Below, piece by piece: positions 24,901 to 37,967 of a stretch of DNA of 64,000 nucleotides. Source of the stretch: Rallus limicola (taxonomy: Eukaryota; Chordata; Aves; Gruiformes; Rallidae); NCBI GenBank assembly GCA_022605955.1, contig JAKCOZ010000008.1:4962001-5026000 (forward strand), read 5' to 3'. Made by a program: the position numbers and the translations under genes. The notes beneath the pieces are model-generated. The model had not been told where the DNA came from. It saw nothing but the letters and a program-made list of their open reading frames with translations, and did no database searches. Each line of letters starts with the position of its first letter. Positions within the stretch are counted from its first letter, which is position 1.

Positions 24901-26550
24901 CTTTTCTTTCCCTTGGTTATTCTTGGGTTTATTCTAAGGCTCTGTAGAGGTGAGCACAATCAGCCTTTGTTTTAATGACAGTCTTATAAATGTAGGTGGA
25001 CCTGAGAATTTCCATGATTGCCACGTAATTCAAGAAAGCAGATGTGCTTCTGGTTGGGAAGGAGGGATGGAATCCCATAATGCCAATGCTGAACACAGGT
25101 GGAAATGAACTCCTAAATGGATCATCCAGGGAAAACCAAACTTGGCAGCACACCACTTCATAAACAGGGACGTGATATTCAGTCATCTTATCACAGATAG
25201 TAGAGAGTACACATGAAATTAAATTGCACAGTTGGGTTACAAAGGAGCTATAATCAGTTTGGAAATCTAATGTGAATGTATAAGCATAGGAATGGAGATG
25301 CTGTGGTTTAAAGAGCACAGACTGGTGTATTGCTAAGTACTGTGTGATAAGGAACTACATTGTTTGGATGCAGTGTTTCTAAAAAAGCATTCTCAGTTTC
25401 AGATGAAATAAGCTCTCAAGGGAGTTAAGGCAGCTAAGGGACAAGGGTTATAAAACCAGGCTTGTACTCTCCTGCACTACAGTTAATTCCCTTGCTGCTT
25501 GGCACAGTGGGCAAGTTTGTTTATGACAGATAATGATACAAAGCTGATTTAATTCAGAAGGAGAACGTCCCAGACTGTCAGTTTTTGAAACACACGGAAA
25601 TCTTAAGAGCAAAAGGTAAAGACTTGCTTTTGCTGATGCTATGTCTGTGTTTCGGTTGGTTGGTTCTGGTTTTTTTTGGGTGTTTGTTTGTTTTGGTTTT
25701 TTTTCTTAAAGAATTCAAAATTTCTCATGCAAGTATAAATAGGTTATTCATCAGAAGCAGAAGACACATGAGGACCTGACCTTTGCTTGTATTGAATCTC
25801 TTTAACTATCACCCAAATGATACATTTCACAGTTAACTGTAGTTTAAGAAGTGACACTGCTACCTGTGTTTTACAGTCTGTCTTGCAGTTATACATTAGT
25901 TTTATTCCAAAAAGCAGCAGATTAGATCTTCATTTTGAATATGCCCACCTCTGGGGTCCAGTTAGGAATGAATGCAAATAGTATGCTTTTGCTTTCCTGG
26001 TGGCCTAGACTTCACATCTGCAGTGAGCTGGAACTGCAAAAAGTCTTTGTTACTACATGGTGTAACACCATTTGGACCTCAACATTTACAATTTGTTTTC
26101 TATGTCCTAACTTTTTGTGTGTTTATATAATGATGTCACTAGGAGATCAGGTAAGGTGCATGCATGTTAATAAAATGTATCCCATTAATGATGATGTGTA
26201 GCTCCTCTGCTCACAGTAATGGATCTACCTTGGTTTCACTTGCATGATTTTAATCAGAATTGGTTTTTACACTTGTGTACTATGGTATGTGTCTTGTGAT
26301 ACTGAAAAATTTAAGGAAAGTCAACACTTGGGCCAGCAGGCGATGTTGATAAAGGGGTTCTGTTTGGGAGATACTTGGTATTCATTATCTTCACTGCAAT
26401 CAATAGAAATCCTTTGACATAGGGTGACATCAGTAGCTGGGAACATTGGACTTTGCAAAACAGTCCATGACATGGAAAGAATAAAAAGATATAAAAATCT
26501 AGTTATGTTATGTTTCCAATTCACTGTTGCATAGGTGTCACAAAGGAAAT

Positions 26551-26875
26551 GAATGTTTATAAATATGTAAAGGGTGAGAGTCAGGAGGATGGAGCCAGGC
26601 TCTTCTCAGTGATGGCAGTGGTAGGACAAAGGACAACGTGTGCAAGCTGGAGCAGAGGAAGTTCCATGTGAACGTGAGGGGAAACTTTTTCATTGTGAGG
26701 GTGACAGAGCACTGGGACAGGCTGCCCAGAGAGATTGTGGAGTCTCCTTCTCTGGAGACATTGAAGCCTGCCTGCTCATGTTCCTGTGTGATTTAGTCTG
26801 GGTGATCCTTCTTTGGCAGGGGGTTGGACTAGATGATCTTTTGAGGTCCTTTCCAACTCTCTTCTGTAATTCTGG
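26551..26875 (+). mobile_element. CR1 LINE, 5'-truncated 3' end, sense to the gene
   Basis: Closely follows the 3' end of the avian CR1 non-LTR retrotransposon. In order it shows a 'gtcaggaggatggagccagg' type segment, 'ggaagttccatgtgaacgtg', 'gtgacagagcactgggacagg', 'ctgcccagagagattgtgg', 'ggggttggactagatgatc', 'gaggtcctttccaactct' and a terminal 'ttctgtaattctggg' tail resembling the ATTCTATG-type repeats that end CR1. It is about 325 bases, so heavily 5'-truncated, as most genomic copies are. Open frames within it on either strand are remnants or chance. It is a fossil insertion inside intron 2. Confidence 0.93.
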
Positions 26876-29800
26876 GAAACCACTAAGCATGTGGGGTAAA
26901 CCAAGCACTATGCCCTCAGGACTGTAGCTGTTTGGAAACAGCAGACTAATAAACCTAAGAGTCAGTCTGCTTCAAAGACAGACTTCCATCTAGAACTTGA
27001 TCATGCTTTTGAGGTGGGATTTTCACTGAAGCAATCAAACTCTGTAAATATTGCTACTGTGGTTTAGGAAGTTATCAGTAAAGTGCCTTCAAATGTTTCC
27101 TCTGTCCCTTTGCCTTGAAGTACTGCCTCTACAATGGTGTTAGTGGGGCATAGTGTTAATTTACTACCTGTGCTTCATTTACTTCCTTGTAAAGTCCAGA
27201 TTTTTCTTCAGTGTAATTTAATTTTAGTTTAGGCAAATGATAGGCTCAAGGAAATCTAAATTCAGTTTCTAATTTTGGTACTGGTAGGTCACAATTTTTC
27301 TGTCACCACATCGCACTTAGAATGACTTAGAATTGAGTGCAGTCCTCAAGCTAATTTAACACAAACAATTAGGAATTGAGCAGAAGTTAGTACTTTAAAT
27401 GACTGATGCAATTATTTGCTTTGTTTTCACTGTGTTTATTCAAATAATATTCATAAGCCTAAGTAAGATTGTGGTTTTAGGCTTTGAGATTTTCAGGAAA
27501 GAATATCTTTTTTGAAGTGTTGGTATAGTGTAGGACATAGTATAGAATTCCACGAGTTCTAGGAAAACTGACAGTGCTAGGATAGTTATAGAAATCCCAG
27601 AAATACAGAAGATCTTCAAGCAGGTTTAAAGGTAGTTGCTTATGGTTGTATTGATTTTTATTTTTATTTTTTGGTTTTTGTTGTTTTTTTGGACCTTTTG
27701 GCTTCATCTATTAAAAAATCACAACTTTTCAGAGTTCTAATACTGTCTTTTTGATGATCTTCAGTCCTCCTCATGACGTTAGGTGGGATGGGATCAAAAC
27801 TTCATGCTTCCATGTCACCCACAAGTATATCACTGTACAATCTGAGGTAGGGATGGGAACCCCACCCCCAAGGAAGCTTGCTTGCTTTCTTCAGTATGTC
27901 CAGAATGCCATTTGCTAACAGTATTAAGAATTACAGAGAGTATTTGTTTTCCCCATGAAAAGCATTCCCTTGCCTTTTATGGCTGTTTTGGAATATCTTC
28001 TGTCTTTGGTTGTTACAATGAAATCTGTAACTTGAATATAGTTTTCTGTTCATGAGTAATTTGTTAGTCTTGTGTTCCAATTCAGTGGTGGAGTTCAACT
28101 CAAAGTGGAAGGGACCTAAACCTTCATGTCCCACAGGTATATTTAACAATGCTTTAGTGCTTTATGTCTCTATTCCTTCCTCTGTTCCCATTTTTATTTT
28201 AGGAGAAATTTAATGACTAGTTACAAAAACATTCCGCTTTGTTTTCCTTCTTGCTCTCTGGAAGGACAAAAGGTTGTAGATTAGTACAGGAGCAATTCTA
28301 TTGTGTTAAAGTGTCTGGAAGCATAGGTTTTAAAAAAACCCTGAAAAGTCAAATTAAGACTGAAATTCAAGTGAATTCCTGTGTTTTAGAATGGGCTGTG
28401 AATTTATATATTAAATATATATTATTTTTTCATGGAAGAGCTAATGATACAGAGTGAACTCTTCCTGTGAGGCAATGGGGACTGAGGAGAAAATGAGAGA
28501 AACAGCCTTTGATTTTAGGTTTTGGGGTTTCTAAGTGCAATTTTAGGTCTGATTTAAAAGGCTGATAATCCTTGATATATAACTGTGTTTACTGAGAACC
28601 AGAGAAGAAGCAGTAGGCATTGTTGAAAATACAGCTATTGAGTTTAATTTTTTTACAGAGAGAACAATAGAAACAAGCCCTCTTTCTTTTTTTGTACACA
28701 GTATGGCTGACTTTCTTACCTATAGAAAGAAGCATCATGTTTCAGTTCCATGTTGTATGCCAGCATGCTCTGCTTTCTAGGCCAAATTTTCAGACCCTCT
28801 GTTGCTTTTTCCTGTAGTAAATGGAAATAACAATGTTTTATTTCTGTTTCAGAAAGAGTATCTTACTAAACTGTGTTAGCACTGCCTGGTAAGAAAAGTG
28901 CTTCAGATCACAGGCTAAAGGAGAACGCTGCACTGCTATACAGGTGGTTCTATCTTTGCTCTGCCCTCATCACATTTAGGCAAATTGCTGTTAAAGCAGT
29001 GTGGATCAGTGCACGTAAAATGCTGAAGGAAGAGGCTAGCATAACCTGGAGTGCAGTTACTCTTCTGATGACATGTCTGAAATGTTAGCTTTCTCTGAAG
29101 GCTACTTATTTGGGGGTCTGTGCTGAGAATTAAGAAGGTGGTCTGTTTTGCTGTGTATGCCTTAGCGTGTGGTACACAACTTTCCTTTACTCTTAAAATA
29201 GGTTTCATTTCCAGAAAAGTGAAAGTTAGGGCTGGTGTTTTTAAAGGTGTCTTCTCCTGGAAAAAGTCTGCCATTCTGGAATTCAACTTTTTTATTAAAC
29301 TAATCATATTATTCTGGTTAAAAACCATGAGGTCTGTTTGCCTTCAGCACTTAAGCACTTTCAAAGTTTTACTTATCGTTTTGTGATAGTAGGAAATCTG
29401 ACATGATACAAGCATTTTTCTATGAGTATCATTTAGTCTGTTTCCCATATGAAAATTGTTACTTCAGAGCACAATATCTTTATATGAGTTTAAATATACA
29501 GATGAAGGAAATGGCAATGCTTTAGTTAGAGTTTTATTTACAGTATTTAGGGGTGTACTGGATGTATTCTTTATGCTCCCTGGATCCATTTTTGTAGGCT
29601 GTTTGAAAATCTAAGCCTAAAAGTACTGTTGGATGCTGGTTTTGGTGGGTAACAGCAGTACAGAGATGTGGCAAGCCTGATTTCTTGATTTCTGACTCCA
29701 TACTGAGACAAACTTTTGTCTCCTTGACAGACAAAGGTGACAAAGTTTGGTCACTGACAGCTATTAATCTTCTCAATTTTTCATTCACCTTCTTGTTGGC

Positions 29801-32800
29801 AAGGGCTACTGTACTCTACTTTATTTCACGGAGGTTGTGATCCTGAATCACACTTAAAAGCTTATACACAGTGTCTGCCTCTAGTGCCATGCCCACTTGT
29901 ACAGATACTGATGAAGGAACCAGAACATCGTGTTACTTTTCTGTTTTGTGAAGCGATGATTAAATCTGAGCTGGTTTAGAAAATAACATAGTGATTCATA
30001 GCGCTGCACACAGCGCATGTTGAATTTTGAGATTAGTAAAAATAGCAGGAGTAGTTGCTTTGAACAACTGTCAAGTTTGCGAGTCCAAAATTAATTGACA
30101 ATTTTTTTTCTTTCTCCTGTGATTTGGTTGGAATATAGAATGGCAGAATTTAGCTTTAAGGGGTGGTGTGAAAGCAACAGAACCTGGAGACGTGAGTTCT
30201 TGTGTTACCACTCAGTTATTGGATGAAACCCATTTTCAGATCAGAAACCTTTCTTAGCTTTTTTTTTTTAATTGAAAGATAGATAATTTATCTAGCAGAT
30301 TAAGAATATTAAGCAACCACCTCTCTTGTTTTCACTGAATGGTTGATATTTCTGATGTTTCATGGTATGAGTCAGGCTGATGTAGTTCATACAGTTAATT
30401 GCCTTTAGCTGGAGTTAGGTCAGCCTTGTAAGTAGTGGTCCTCAAAGCAGTTGACATTTGTGAGAATGGCTTTCAGTCCCTAGCAACTGAATAGCTTGTC
30501 ATCTTAAAAAAATAAATTAGGTTTTCCAGAAGTACTTGATAAAGCAATTGTTCTGTAATTGAGGTTTAAAATTGAAAATGAATGGTTGGAGAAAGAGAGG
30601 CAATCTTCTTCTGGAAAAAAAATGTTACCCTAAATGCTGTTTGTTGAGTGAGAGATTGAGAGTCCTAAGGAAGTCAGGAATTGTGTTTGCCTGTATTTCA
30701 GCATCTGAAGAAGTAAAGTAGTATGCTTCTGTTCTTCTTTCCCAGACAGGGAGAATAAGGGAACAGATGTAGCCCAAACTCCAGTTATCTGTTGGGCTAC
30801 TAATTCTGAAAGGAAGATGAATACAAATTCAGAGTCAAATCTGGTGTATGCAGCGGGTTGTTGGGATGCAAATCAATGGATAATTTATTCCTTCTGATAA
30901 TAATTTGGTATTTAATTTATTTATTTATTTGATGTGCATATACATTTTCTGAAACACAGTGAGAAGTCTTTCTCTTCTGAAGAAACAAACTTTAGAATAA
31001 AAATTCCATTAGAATTATATTACATGCTTAATAATTTAAGATACTATTTTAGAATTTATAAAATGTAAAAGAACTGCCTATTACCTCCTGTCCCCTTTTT
31101 CCAGGTTGGTTTTTTGTGTGGGAGTTGTGTGTGTGTTTGTGTTTTTGTTTGTTTCTTTTATTTCCCTGAGTGCCCATTTGTTTTGGATTTCAAGCTATGC
31201 TTTGTCCCAGTGCCTAAACAGCACATTTCAAACCATTCTGATCACTGAACCATATACTTTACATTACATAATTATCATTCTTAAGGGAAAGTCTCATTTG
31301 TATATACAGCAATTATTGTCTTTAGAGGCAGGTAGCTGTTCTTAGGCTGTTAACCTGGCTTCAAAAAAGATTAACATTGCTAACCTTGCTGTGTGGTTTC
31401 ATGGGGGTTTTAACAACGTCATCTTTGTTTCTGTGGTTGCCCTAGACCTAACTTGGCTGTTGTCTTGATCCTGCCTCAGAACTACAGTCTTAGATCCTGA
31501 ATCTGACTATGTTGCAGTATGTTATGTTGTTGGTTTTTTTTTTTATCATTAGCAACTTCATGCCTGTGAATTGGATCATATTTACGATGCCACTGGGAAG
31601 GTTACATTGAAGAAGAATCATTTGAATACTGATTTCAGAGGCCTAATTTTGACTCTTAGTATCTCAAATCACCTCTTTTAGTGATCTCCCAGTGGATAGT
31701 TTTGTATTACATGGTGTTTTTCTGAAACTCTTTGAGTTGGTATAGAAAAGGTGCAACTTTATTCCTTGCCTCAATTTTAAGAGAAGTTTGTTATTATATG
31801 CTTGTTAATAATAATACTTATGTTTACTAATTTCAAAGACCAGGACAGTGGTCTTCCATAAGGTTTCTTGTTTTCAAAATCTAACCCATTGTGTCTTGGG
31901 GATTGGCAACTCAGGATTTCAGAACAGTGAAGTTTCACCCTGTTTTTGTCATGGTGTGCCCTGTGTTAACAGGATTTTTTAAAAACCTATGAAGTCAGGT
32001 TTTTAAGTTTGAGTCAATGCTCAGTAGCATTCAGAACTTCAGTAGGAAGCCTGTGAACACTAATGAAAAGATTGTTTAATAACTGTTTGTGAGGCATGTT
32101 TTTGCAACAAATGTCTTTGGGAAACACAAAATGTTAGTTGAAGCATGTTTCATTAGAACCAAAGATGAAAAGCTTGTTGTGTAACTGGGAAGTATATTAA
32201 TGAGTTGGTAACAAATATTTATGTATAGTCAGCATCTGACCTGCACTCTGATTTGGGCCTGTGTTGATTTTCCATGTGTAACAACACTATAACTATTAGA
32301 AAGAAGGCAGAAGTTGGTAATAGTCCTCATGGGTACTTCCAATAATAAATATAATGGAGTTCACTGAATACTAGTCCTAAATGTGCATTGATTTTTGAAA
32401 AGAGGAAAAAACAGCAAAATTATTTGCAATGAAATATTTATTTTATTACTTCAAGGGTTCAGAAGGAATCTATAAATTTACAGCTCTGCTTTGAAGCAAT
32501 CTACTGGGGGAAATTGTAATTTTAAAAATTACACCACAAGTTAAATTTATACCAACTCAAAACACCAAGCTATTTTAACAAGATGTGTGCTGTATAAATG
32601 AATAGATTAAAGCTATGTTTATGCCAGAACCTGAAGGTGATACCACTGTGGAGTTCTACACCATCAGCTTTCACATGTCACATGTCAGTTAGGTAGGTCG
32701 TATCACTATTTAAACAGTGAGACTATCAAAGGAAGTGCCTTTGAGGTGTCTAATCTGTTTCATCTGATAATTAAATGGTAATTATGCAATGAACCATTCA

Positions 32801-35800
32801 TGTGAAAAGATTTGGTTAAGGCAATGTTGGAAATGAAGAGCTTATGTGGAAATAGAGATTTTTCTGCTGGTACTTTCTTGATCCTTAAAATTGCCTGCAT
32901 CAACAAAAAAGTTGTTTGTGGACCTAGAATGAGAAAGACTACTGAAAGAAATTGTGTAAAATTTTTCAAAGTGGCAAGAAACTCCAGGAGAGAATTGTAG
33001 AGAAACTTAAAACTGTCATGTTGTCATCAGTGGTTCAAATGTTTGGCATAGGACTTTCCACTAGAGAATTTCACTTAAAAGTTCTATTCTTTAAAACATC
33101 TTGTTTCATTAGAGAGGAAATGTGTTTTGAGCTAAATCAAAGCCTACTGTATAGTTCCATACAAAGTAAAGTGGTCATTCTTGCAGAAATATTGGACTTC
33201 AATACACCCCCCTTATTGAAGAATATTTTATAATCTTGATACTTGTTGGATACAGTCTAAAATATCTATATCCAAGAACAGATCATATTTCCCATACTTT
33301 ATATGAGCATGTTTTCCTCTGTAATGAATTCTGTCTCTTTTGTCTTCCAGATGTTTTTTTTACTGGATAACTTTGTTAGCCCCAGTTCTTGTGTTTGTTT
33401 CCGAATTCTAACTTTTTATCATCATATATAGTCTTTGAAGGCCAATTAAATACTGTACCTGAAGGGAATGGTTGAACTGTGTGCTTTGCTGCACTAGTGA
33501 CTTCATAGCATGAGCTTTTCTAGTTCTGAGTTTGCAAGTTGGAAACATTTGGAGGAACTTGAAAATCTCACTTATATTTTTGGTAGCTAATATTTTGCCT
33601 AAGGGGAACAGTTCCTCCCAACTTATGCAGTGATTATTTCCTACCCTGGAATAGTGCCTTCTGATGTCTTAGCATTTGGAAGTACAAGTGATACTTGATA
33701 TAAATTATTCAGTGTTCTTGAAATATCACTTATAATATAATACAGTATAGTCTTACTGGTGGCTGCAAGATATACTTGGCCTGTGGGCTTACTTTGTGCA
33801 GACCTGGACCAAAGGTACTGAAGGAAGCAATGAAATGGCAAATGGCATGGGAAGGTGGTCTTCCTTGCTGCTCAGCTACCTTGTCTCAGTTCTCTGGCTT
33901 CCTGCGTATTTTGTCCCTGTGGACATTCACCATTCATTCCTCTTATCCAAACAGTGGCCCTTCTCTCAGCTGGGTGGCTGGCTGTAAGCCACAGCAGTTG
34001 AACTGCACCTTACACTCAAAGCTTCATTGGAAAAAGAAACTTTCTGAGTAGATCTGTTGAGCTGATCACATGTTTTATTTAGGTTTATGAGCAAATGCAT
34101 TTCAACTCTTTGACTTGTATTTGCTCATGCAGGTCTCACTATACATCCACAGAAAGAGGTGTAAGGGCCACAAATACAAAACATAAGTATGTCAATGGAA
34201 TCATTTTAGTGAGGCTCATTTAATATTAGAGGGATCACTTATAAAAGGTTACAGGATATTTCATTTATGGTTTGGTGCTTTGCTTTTCTTGGAAGAGGAT
34301 GCTCTTTGGAATTATAAGTACATTAAAACATTTTCTTCAAAAAATGTTTAAAGATAAATAATAATTGGAGATCCCATCCTTTGCTAACACTCACGTGACA
34401 GAATATACTAGAGAAGTTTCTGGGGCTTTGCTGGTGTCTGCTTGCACTGCATGCAACACAGTTAATTGGACTCAGGGCACCACAAAAATGGTAGCCTGGA
34501 ACACTTTCTCTCTTGCTTTGCTCCCCACCCCTGTTCCAAGTTCAGCATCCTTGCGATAATTGTTAGTGCCCTGGCATAAATAAAAGTCACTCTAGGACTT
34601 GCTAATGTATGCTGTCTACTAATGGCTCCAAAAAGCAGAGAACTGGAATGTCTTTCCCCAGTAGATTAGATGGTGCATGTTGTAGGATCCACTGCCTTTC
34701 CTCCTTCCTGCTAAGGATTTTATTTTATGTCAGAGTGAATCCCTGAGAAGTGTGTAGTATATACCTCATTTGCTCAGATTCATCAGTGATATGACACAAA
34801 ATGACTGTTGCTTATTAGAAGCTTCCTTTTAGCTTTTTATTCAGTTGTTTACCCTAACAGTATTTTAAATGGTGCATTTTTAATGTGACACACCTGACTG
34901 ATCAATATCATTAAAATACATTTTAAGGAAAAGCTGTTGAATGATTTATTCAGAAGATGCAGACCACGGACAGGAGATCCTTGTTCCTTGCCTGTATAAA
35001 ACTCACATTCTAACCATTAAGTCTAATGACAATAAGAAATGCCAGAATTTGCAGTTGCTGCTGTTAATCTTTCTTAATGAATGTGAAGGGTTTTAGACCT
35101 TAGTTATGTAAAAATTGTTTTCAGATAGCAAGATTGTGAATTATTCATGTTGCAGTCATGCATCAACACGTATATGGGTCCCTTGAGAAACCAGTGCTGT
35201 GTATTCTACTGTTTCAGTTTTGTTTTGTCAACATTTTGTGGGGAGATTGGCAATTAGTAAACCAGCATAACTGAAAACTGCTCTCATAATAGTAGACATG
35301 GAAAAGATAAGTAATTTGATCCATTGGAAAGGATTATGTTTAAATGCATTTGAATTTTTTCTATTTTTTTATCTCCCTGCTAATTTAACTGTGGCTATAT
35401 TTTAAATAAAATGATGTAATAGGCTTAGAGATCCATTGAAATACACTTCTGCAGACTCTGTGCATAATGGCTGTTGCTATGCAAAGCAATATTGTCTCAA
35501 ACTGAGGCGATCCCAGGGATTCTTGGTGGTACATTGTACTTAAAATGCACTTTTCACAATGACAAATGCAACAAAATTTAGTTTTATTTATTAGAGGATG
35601 GGCTCTCTGCCAACCATTGCAAAATACTCTTGAAAGGTTTCTCTCTTTCCATGCTCCATTCACATAGCCTGCATGCATAATGGCATACAGCAATGCAATG
35701 ATAGTCTGGATTTATGTGAGCAGGAAGCTATAGTGGATCTGGAGAGCACTGCTGTTCTGCCTGGAAATGCTGCCTGTGCTGGAGCTCTTCATGTATGTTT

Positions 35801-35879
35801 TCACACACAAAGGATTTTTTTTTTTTACTGGGGCCATCCAGGTCGTTATTTAGTACAGTGGCACTTGATTTGAATGCTG
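26876..35879 (+). other. TMEM163: TMEM163 intron 2, second part
   Basis: AT-rich intronic DNA without a recognised gene or repeat family. Short T-rich and TG-rich stretches occur (about 27655-27690, 31105-31150). An acceptor-like site with a good pyrimidine tract ends near 31104, directly followed by GT but not by a consensus donor. A TAATTA/TAATTATGCAAT cluster lies at 32768-32790. Frames of 88-130 codons (28936-29328 minus, 32952-33233 plus) have no recognisable similarity. Confidence 0.8.
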
Positions 35880-36830
35880 GTTGGAGGGACAGACTACTCA
35901 GTTAACACAGATTAAATCAAAGATCTACGTGGTTTATTGACTTATTAATGACTTGTAATTAACTGGCAATCAATATATAGTACATTGAGGATCAATATCA
36001 GCAAGGCAATAGATAAGCCCCTCCATATTAGACACTTAAAAAACATTTATATGCAACGGCAAATTTTAAAATACTATAACTCTGGTACCCCAAGATTTTT
36101 TTAATATATATATAGTATTATATAATATATTTTATATATTATATGTACACTATATATTATAATATATAGTATATATGTTCATATAGACATATATCTATAT
36201 AAAATATAGATATCATATATTATACAGCATAATATCCATATAAAATATAATGTATATATATAATATGTCTATATCTTTTATATTTAAAAAAATATATAAA
36301 TATATAAAAACCTTGGGGTACCAGAGTTAGTTATAGTATTTAACACAAACACACACCCCGATCCCGTCATTACAGAAAGAAAGGGGTATGAGACCATCAT
36401 CTCTGGGCACGTGCTGGGCCTGTTGTACACCCTGCCTGTTGGAGATGTGGGTGTTCTTACTTTATCTATACCTCTGGGAACCCCACAAGGTGTTATATGT
36501 GCACAGTCCCTACATGCTGTACCCCATACTCTTGCCTTGTGACTTTGAGTGCTGGCTCCTCACAGGGTCTGTCGAGGAGACTGCTCTGAAGCTCCTAGGC
36601 AGAGGTTGTAATGCTGGTGGGGTGACTTCTGGTAGTGCCAGACCTGGTTTGATTACTGCTGTTTCCACCACTGTTTACCTGCTATTACATGTGGTTATGT
36701 TTCTTTGTTTTAAAAGTTTCCTAATATTTCCCTTTATGTCATCTTTGTTAGCGTAGTCAGCTTTGGGCAGATGCTCTCTTAATGTCTTCACCCCAAGCTT
36801 TAGTGATGACTTGAATCCTGGACATTTTGT
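35880..36830 (-). mobile_element. Probable degraded LTR-type repeat
   Basis: From about 35880 the sequence changes texture. A 'ctacgtggtttattgactta' stretch (tttatt is the reverse of a polyadenylation signal) is followed after an AT-rich palindrome by a moderately G+C-rich block at about 36360-36680. That block has CTG-rich segments unlike the flanking intron. The overall pattern resembles antisense avian ERVL-like LTR sequence, but I cannot name a family or find exact ends or target-site duplications. A frame of 122 codons at 36388-36756 (+) is probably incidental. Confidence 0.35.
36066..36343. repeat. AT-rich foldback palindrome of about 278 bp
   Basis: The left arm at 36066-36094 (ttaaaatactataac, then tctggtaccccaag) is the reverse complement of the right arm at 36312-36343 (cttggggtaccagag, then ttagttatagtatttaa), apart from a three-base insertion and one base. 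Between the arms lie about 215 bases made almost only of A and T with many TATA/ATAT steps, themselves largely self-complementary. The whole can fold as one long hairpin or cruciform. Each end carries TTAA (36066-36069 and 36340-36343). Confidence 0.9.
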
Positions 36831-37953
36831 CCTCTCAGACAGGGAGTGATGAAGGTTCTTCCCCTTTCAATTATGCGTTTCAAAGATTGATATTATTCTC
36901 TCTGTTATGGATTCTGACAGGAAGGCCAAAATTTACCAAGCTGGTTGGGCCCTACAGGGATCACTACATTTTACGCTTTGTATTCTACTCTAAAGGTACA
37001 GAATCAGACACTAGCAGAGCTGGAAATGGTACCCCAGAGATCAGAACTGACAATTTGTGGCTTAAGTGATAGGGAGAGGCATCTCTCTCTTCTTATTCTG
37101 GAATTCCTATGTACCCCAACCAGCTTCAGTTTTTCTGAAGCTAAAGCTATGATAGGTTCAAGTTGTTGCAATAATTAATATTTTGTATGCATCCATGCTT
37201 CTTTCCATTAAAGTCTTCAAGCAGTTTTTCAGTAGGTCCCATGTGGATATCTATGTGATGAGGGACCTACAAAAAATATGATTGTAAAAAGGGTATTGTT
37301 CCTGGGCTTTGGTTCTTTGTGTTGAGGAGTAAGAATTGCAGCCTTCAGCATTTCTGGAAACTCTGGGAGGTGTAAGCGTTGGCTTAGCTAAAAAGCTGAG
37401 TAATTCACTCAGAAAACAGTGAACAGTCTGCAGAGTGGGGTTGGTTTTTTTTCTTCCTCTGAGCTCTGCCAATGTATGTTATGGAAAAATGTCTAAATGA
37501 GGAATCTCATGAAAACATTTCCTCAATTCACACCTCCCACTCAACTGACAGTTCAAAATCTGAGTCAGAAAGGCTAAGAATTTCTCAAAAGTACTGTTGG
37601 AATTTGGCATGGACTTTGGAGACAGGATTTCATTTTCAATTTGTAGTACAATGCCTACTGCTGTCATCAGCTGCTCTAAGTATTGACCAGTAAAGGTCCT
37701 TCACTGAAGATTAATGGTTCCAAGTCAATTTATTTTCTTCTCACCTCTTACTCAGATTTTCCATATCAGGAATCCTTTGAGGCTCTGTTTTTGGCAGAGG
37801 AATAGCAAACGGCTGTTGTGTTAAATTCAACTTCCTCTACTTGTTACATATTTTAATAGATTGTGTTGAACTGTACTGTCCATAGTTATCTAAAGAACAG
37901 AAGTACTAATGGGTCACCCTTGTACCGGTAAAAACCAAGTGTTCATTCTGTGA

Positions 37954-37967
37954 GCACCAGGAGGCAG
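37954..37967 (+). promoter_or_regulatory. CTCF-like motif
   Basis: GCACCAGGAGGCAG fits the CTCF core CCASYAGRKGGCRS at 12 of 14 positions. The immediate neighbourhood contains several CpGs, unusual for this intron. Single-motif evidence only. Confidence 0.3.

Larger units (their letters stand above)
11266..26550 (+). other. TMEM163: TMEM163 intron 2, first part
   Basis: Start of a 49,967-base phase-1 intron (11266-61232). This part is AT-rich and CpG-poor with no repeat family recognised. A T-rich tract follows the donor. Strong but orphan acceptor-like sites (long pyrimidine tract plus AG) end near 12768 and 22978. AG|GTRAGT sequences occur at 15838/15839, 18624/18625 and 23670/23671. A TA run lies near 18032-18046. 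An open frame at 24415-24759 (+) has no recognisable similarity. A T20 run lies at 24881-24900. Confidence 0.85.

Noticed and set aside
26640..26927. 95-codon and 72-codon frames
   Set aside because: They lie inside the CR1 3' end and are remnants of the element, not genes.
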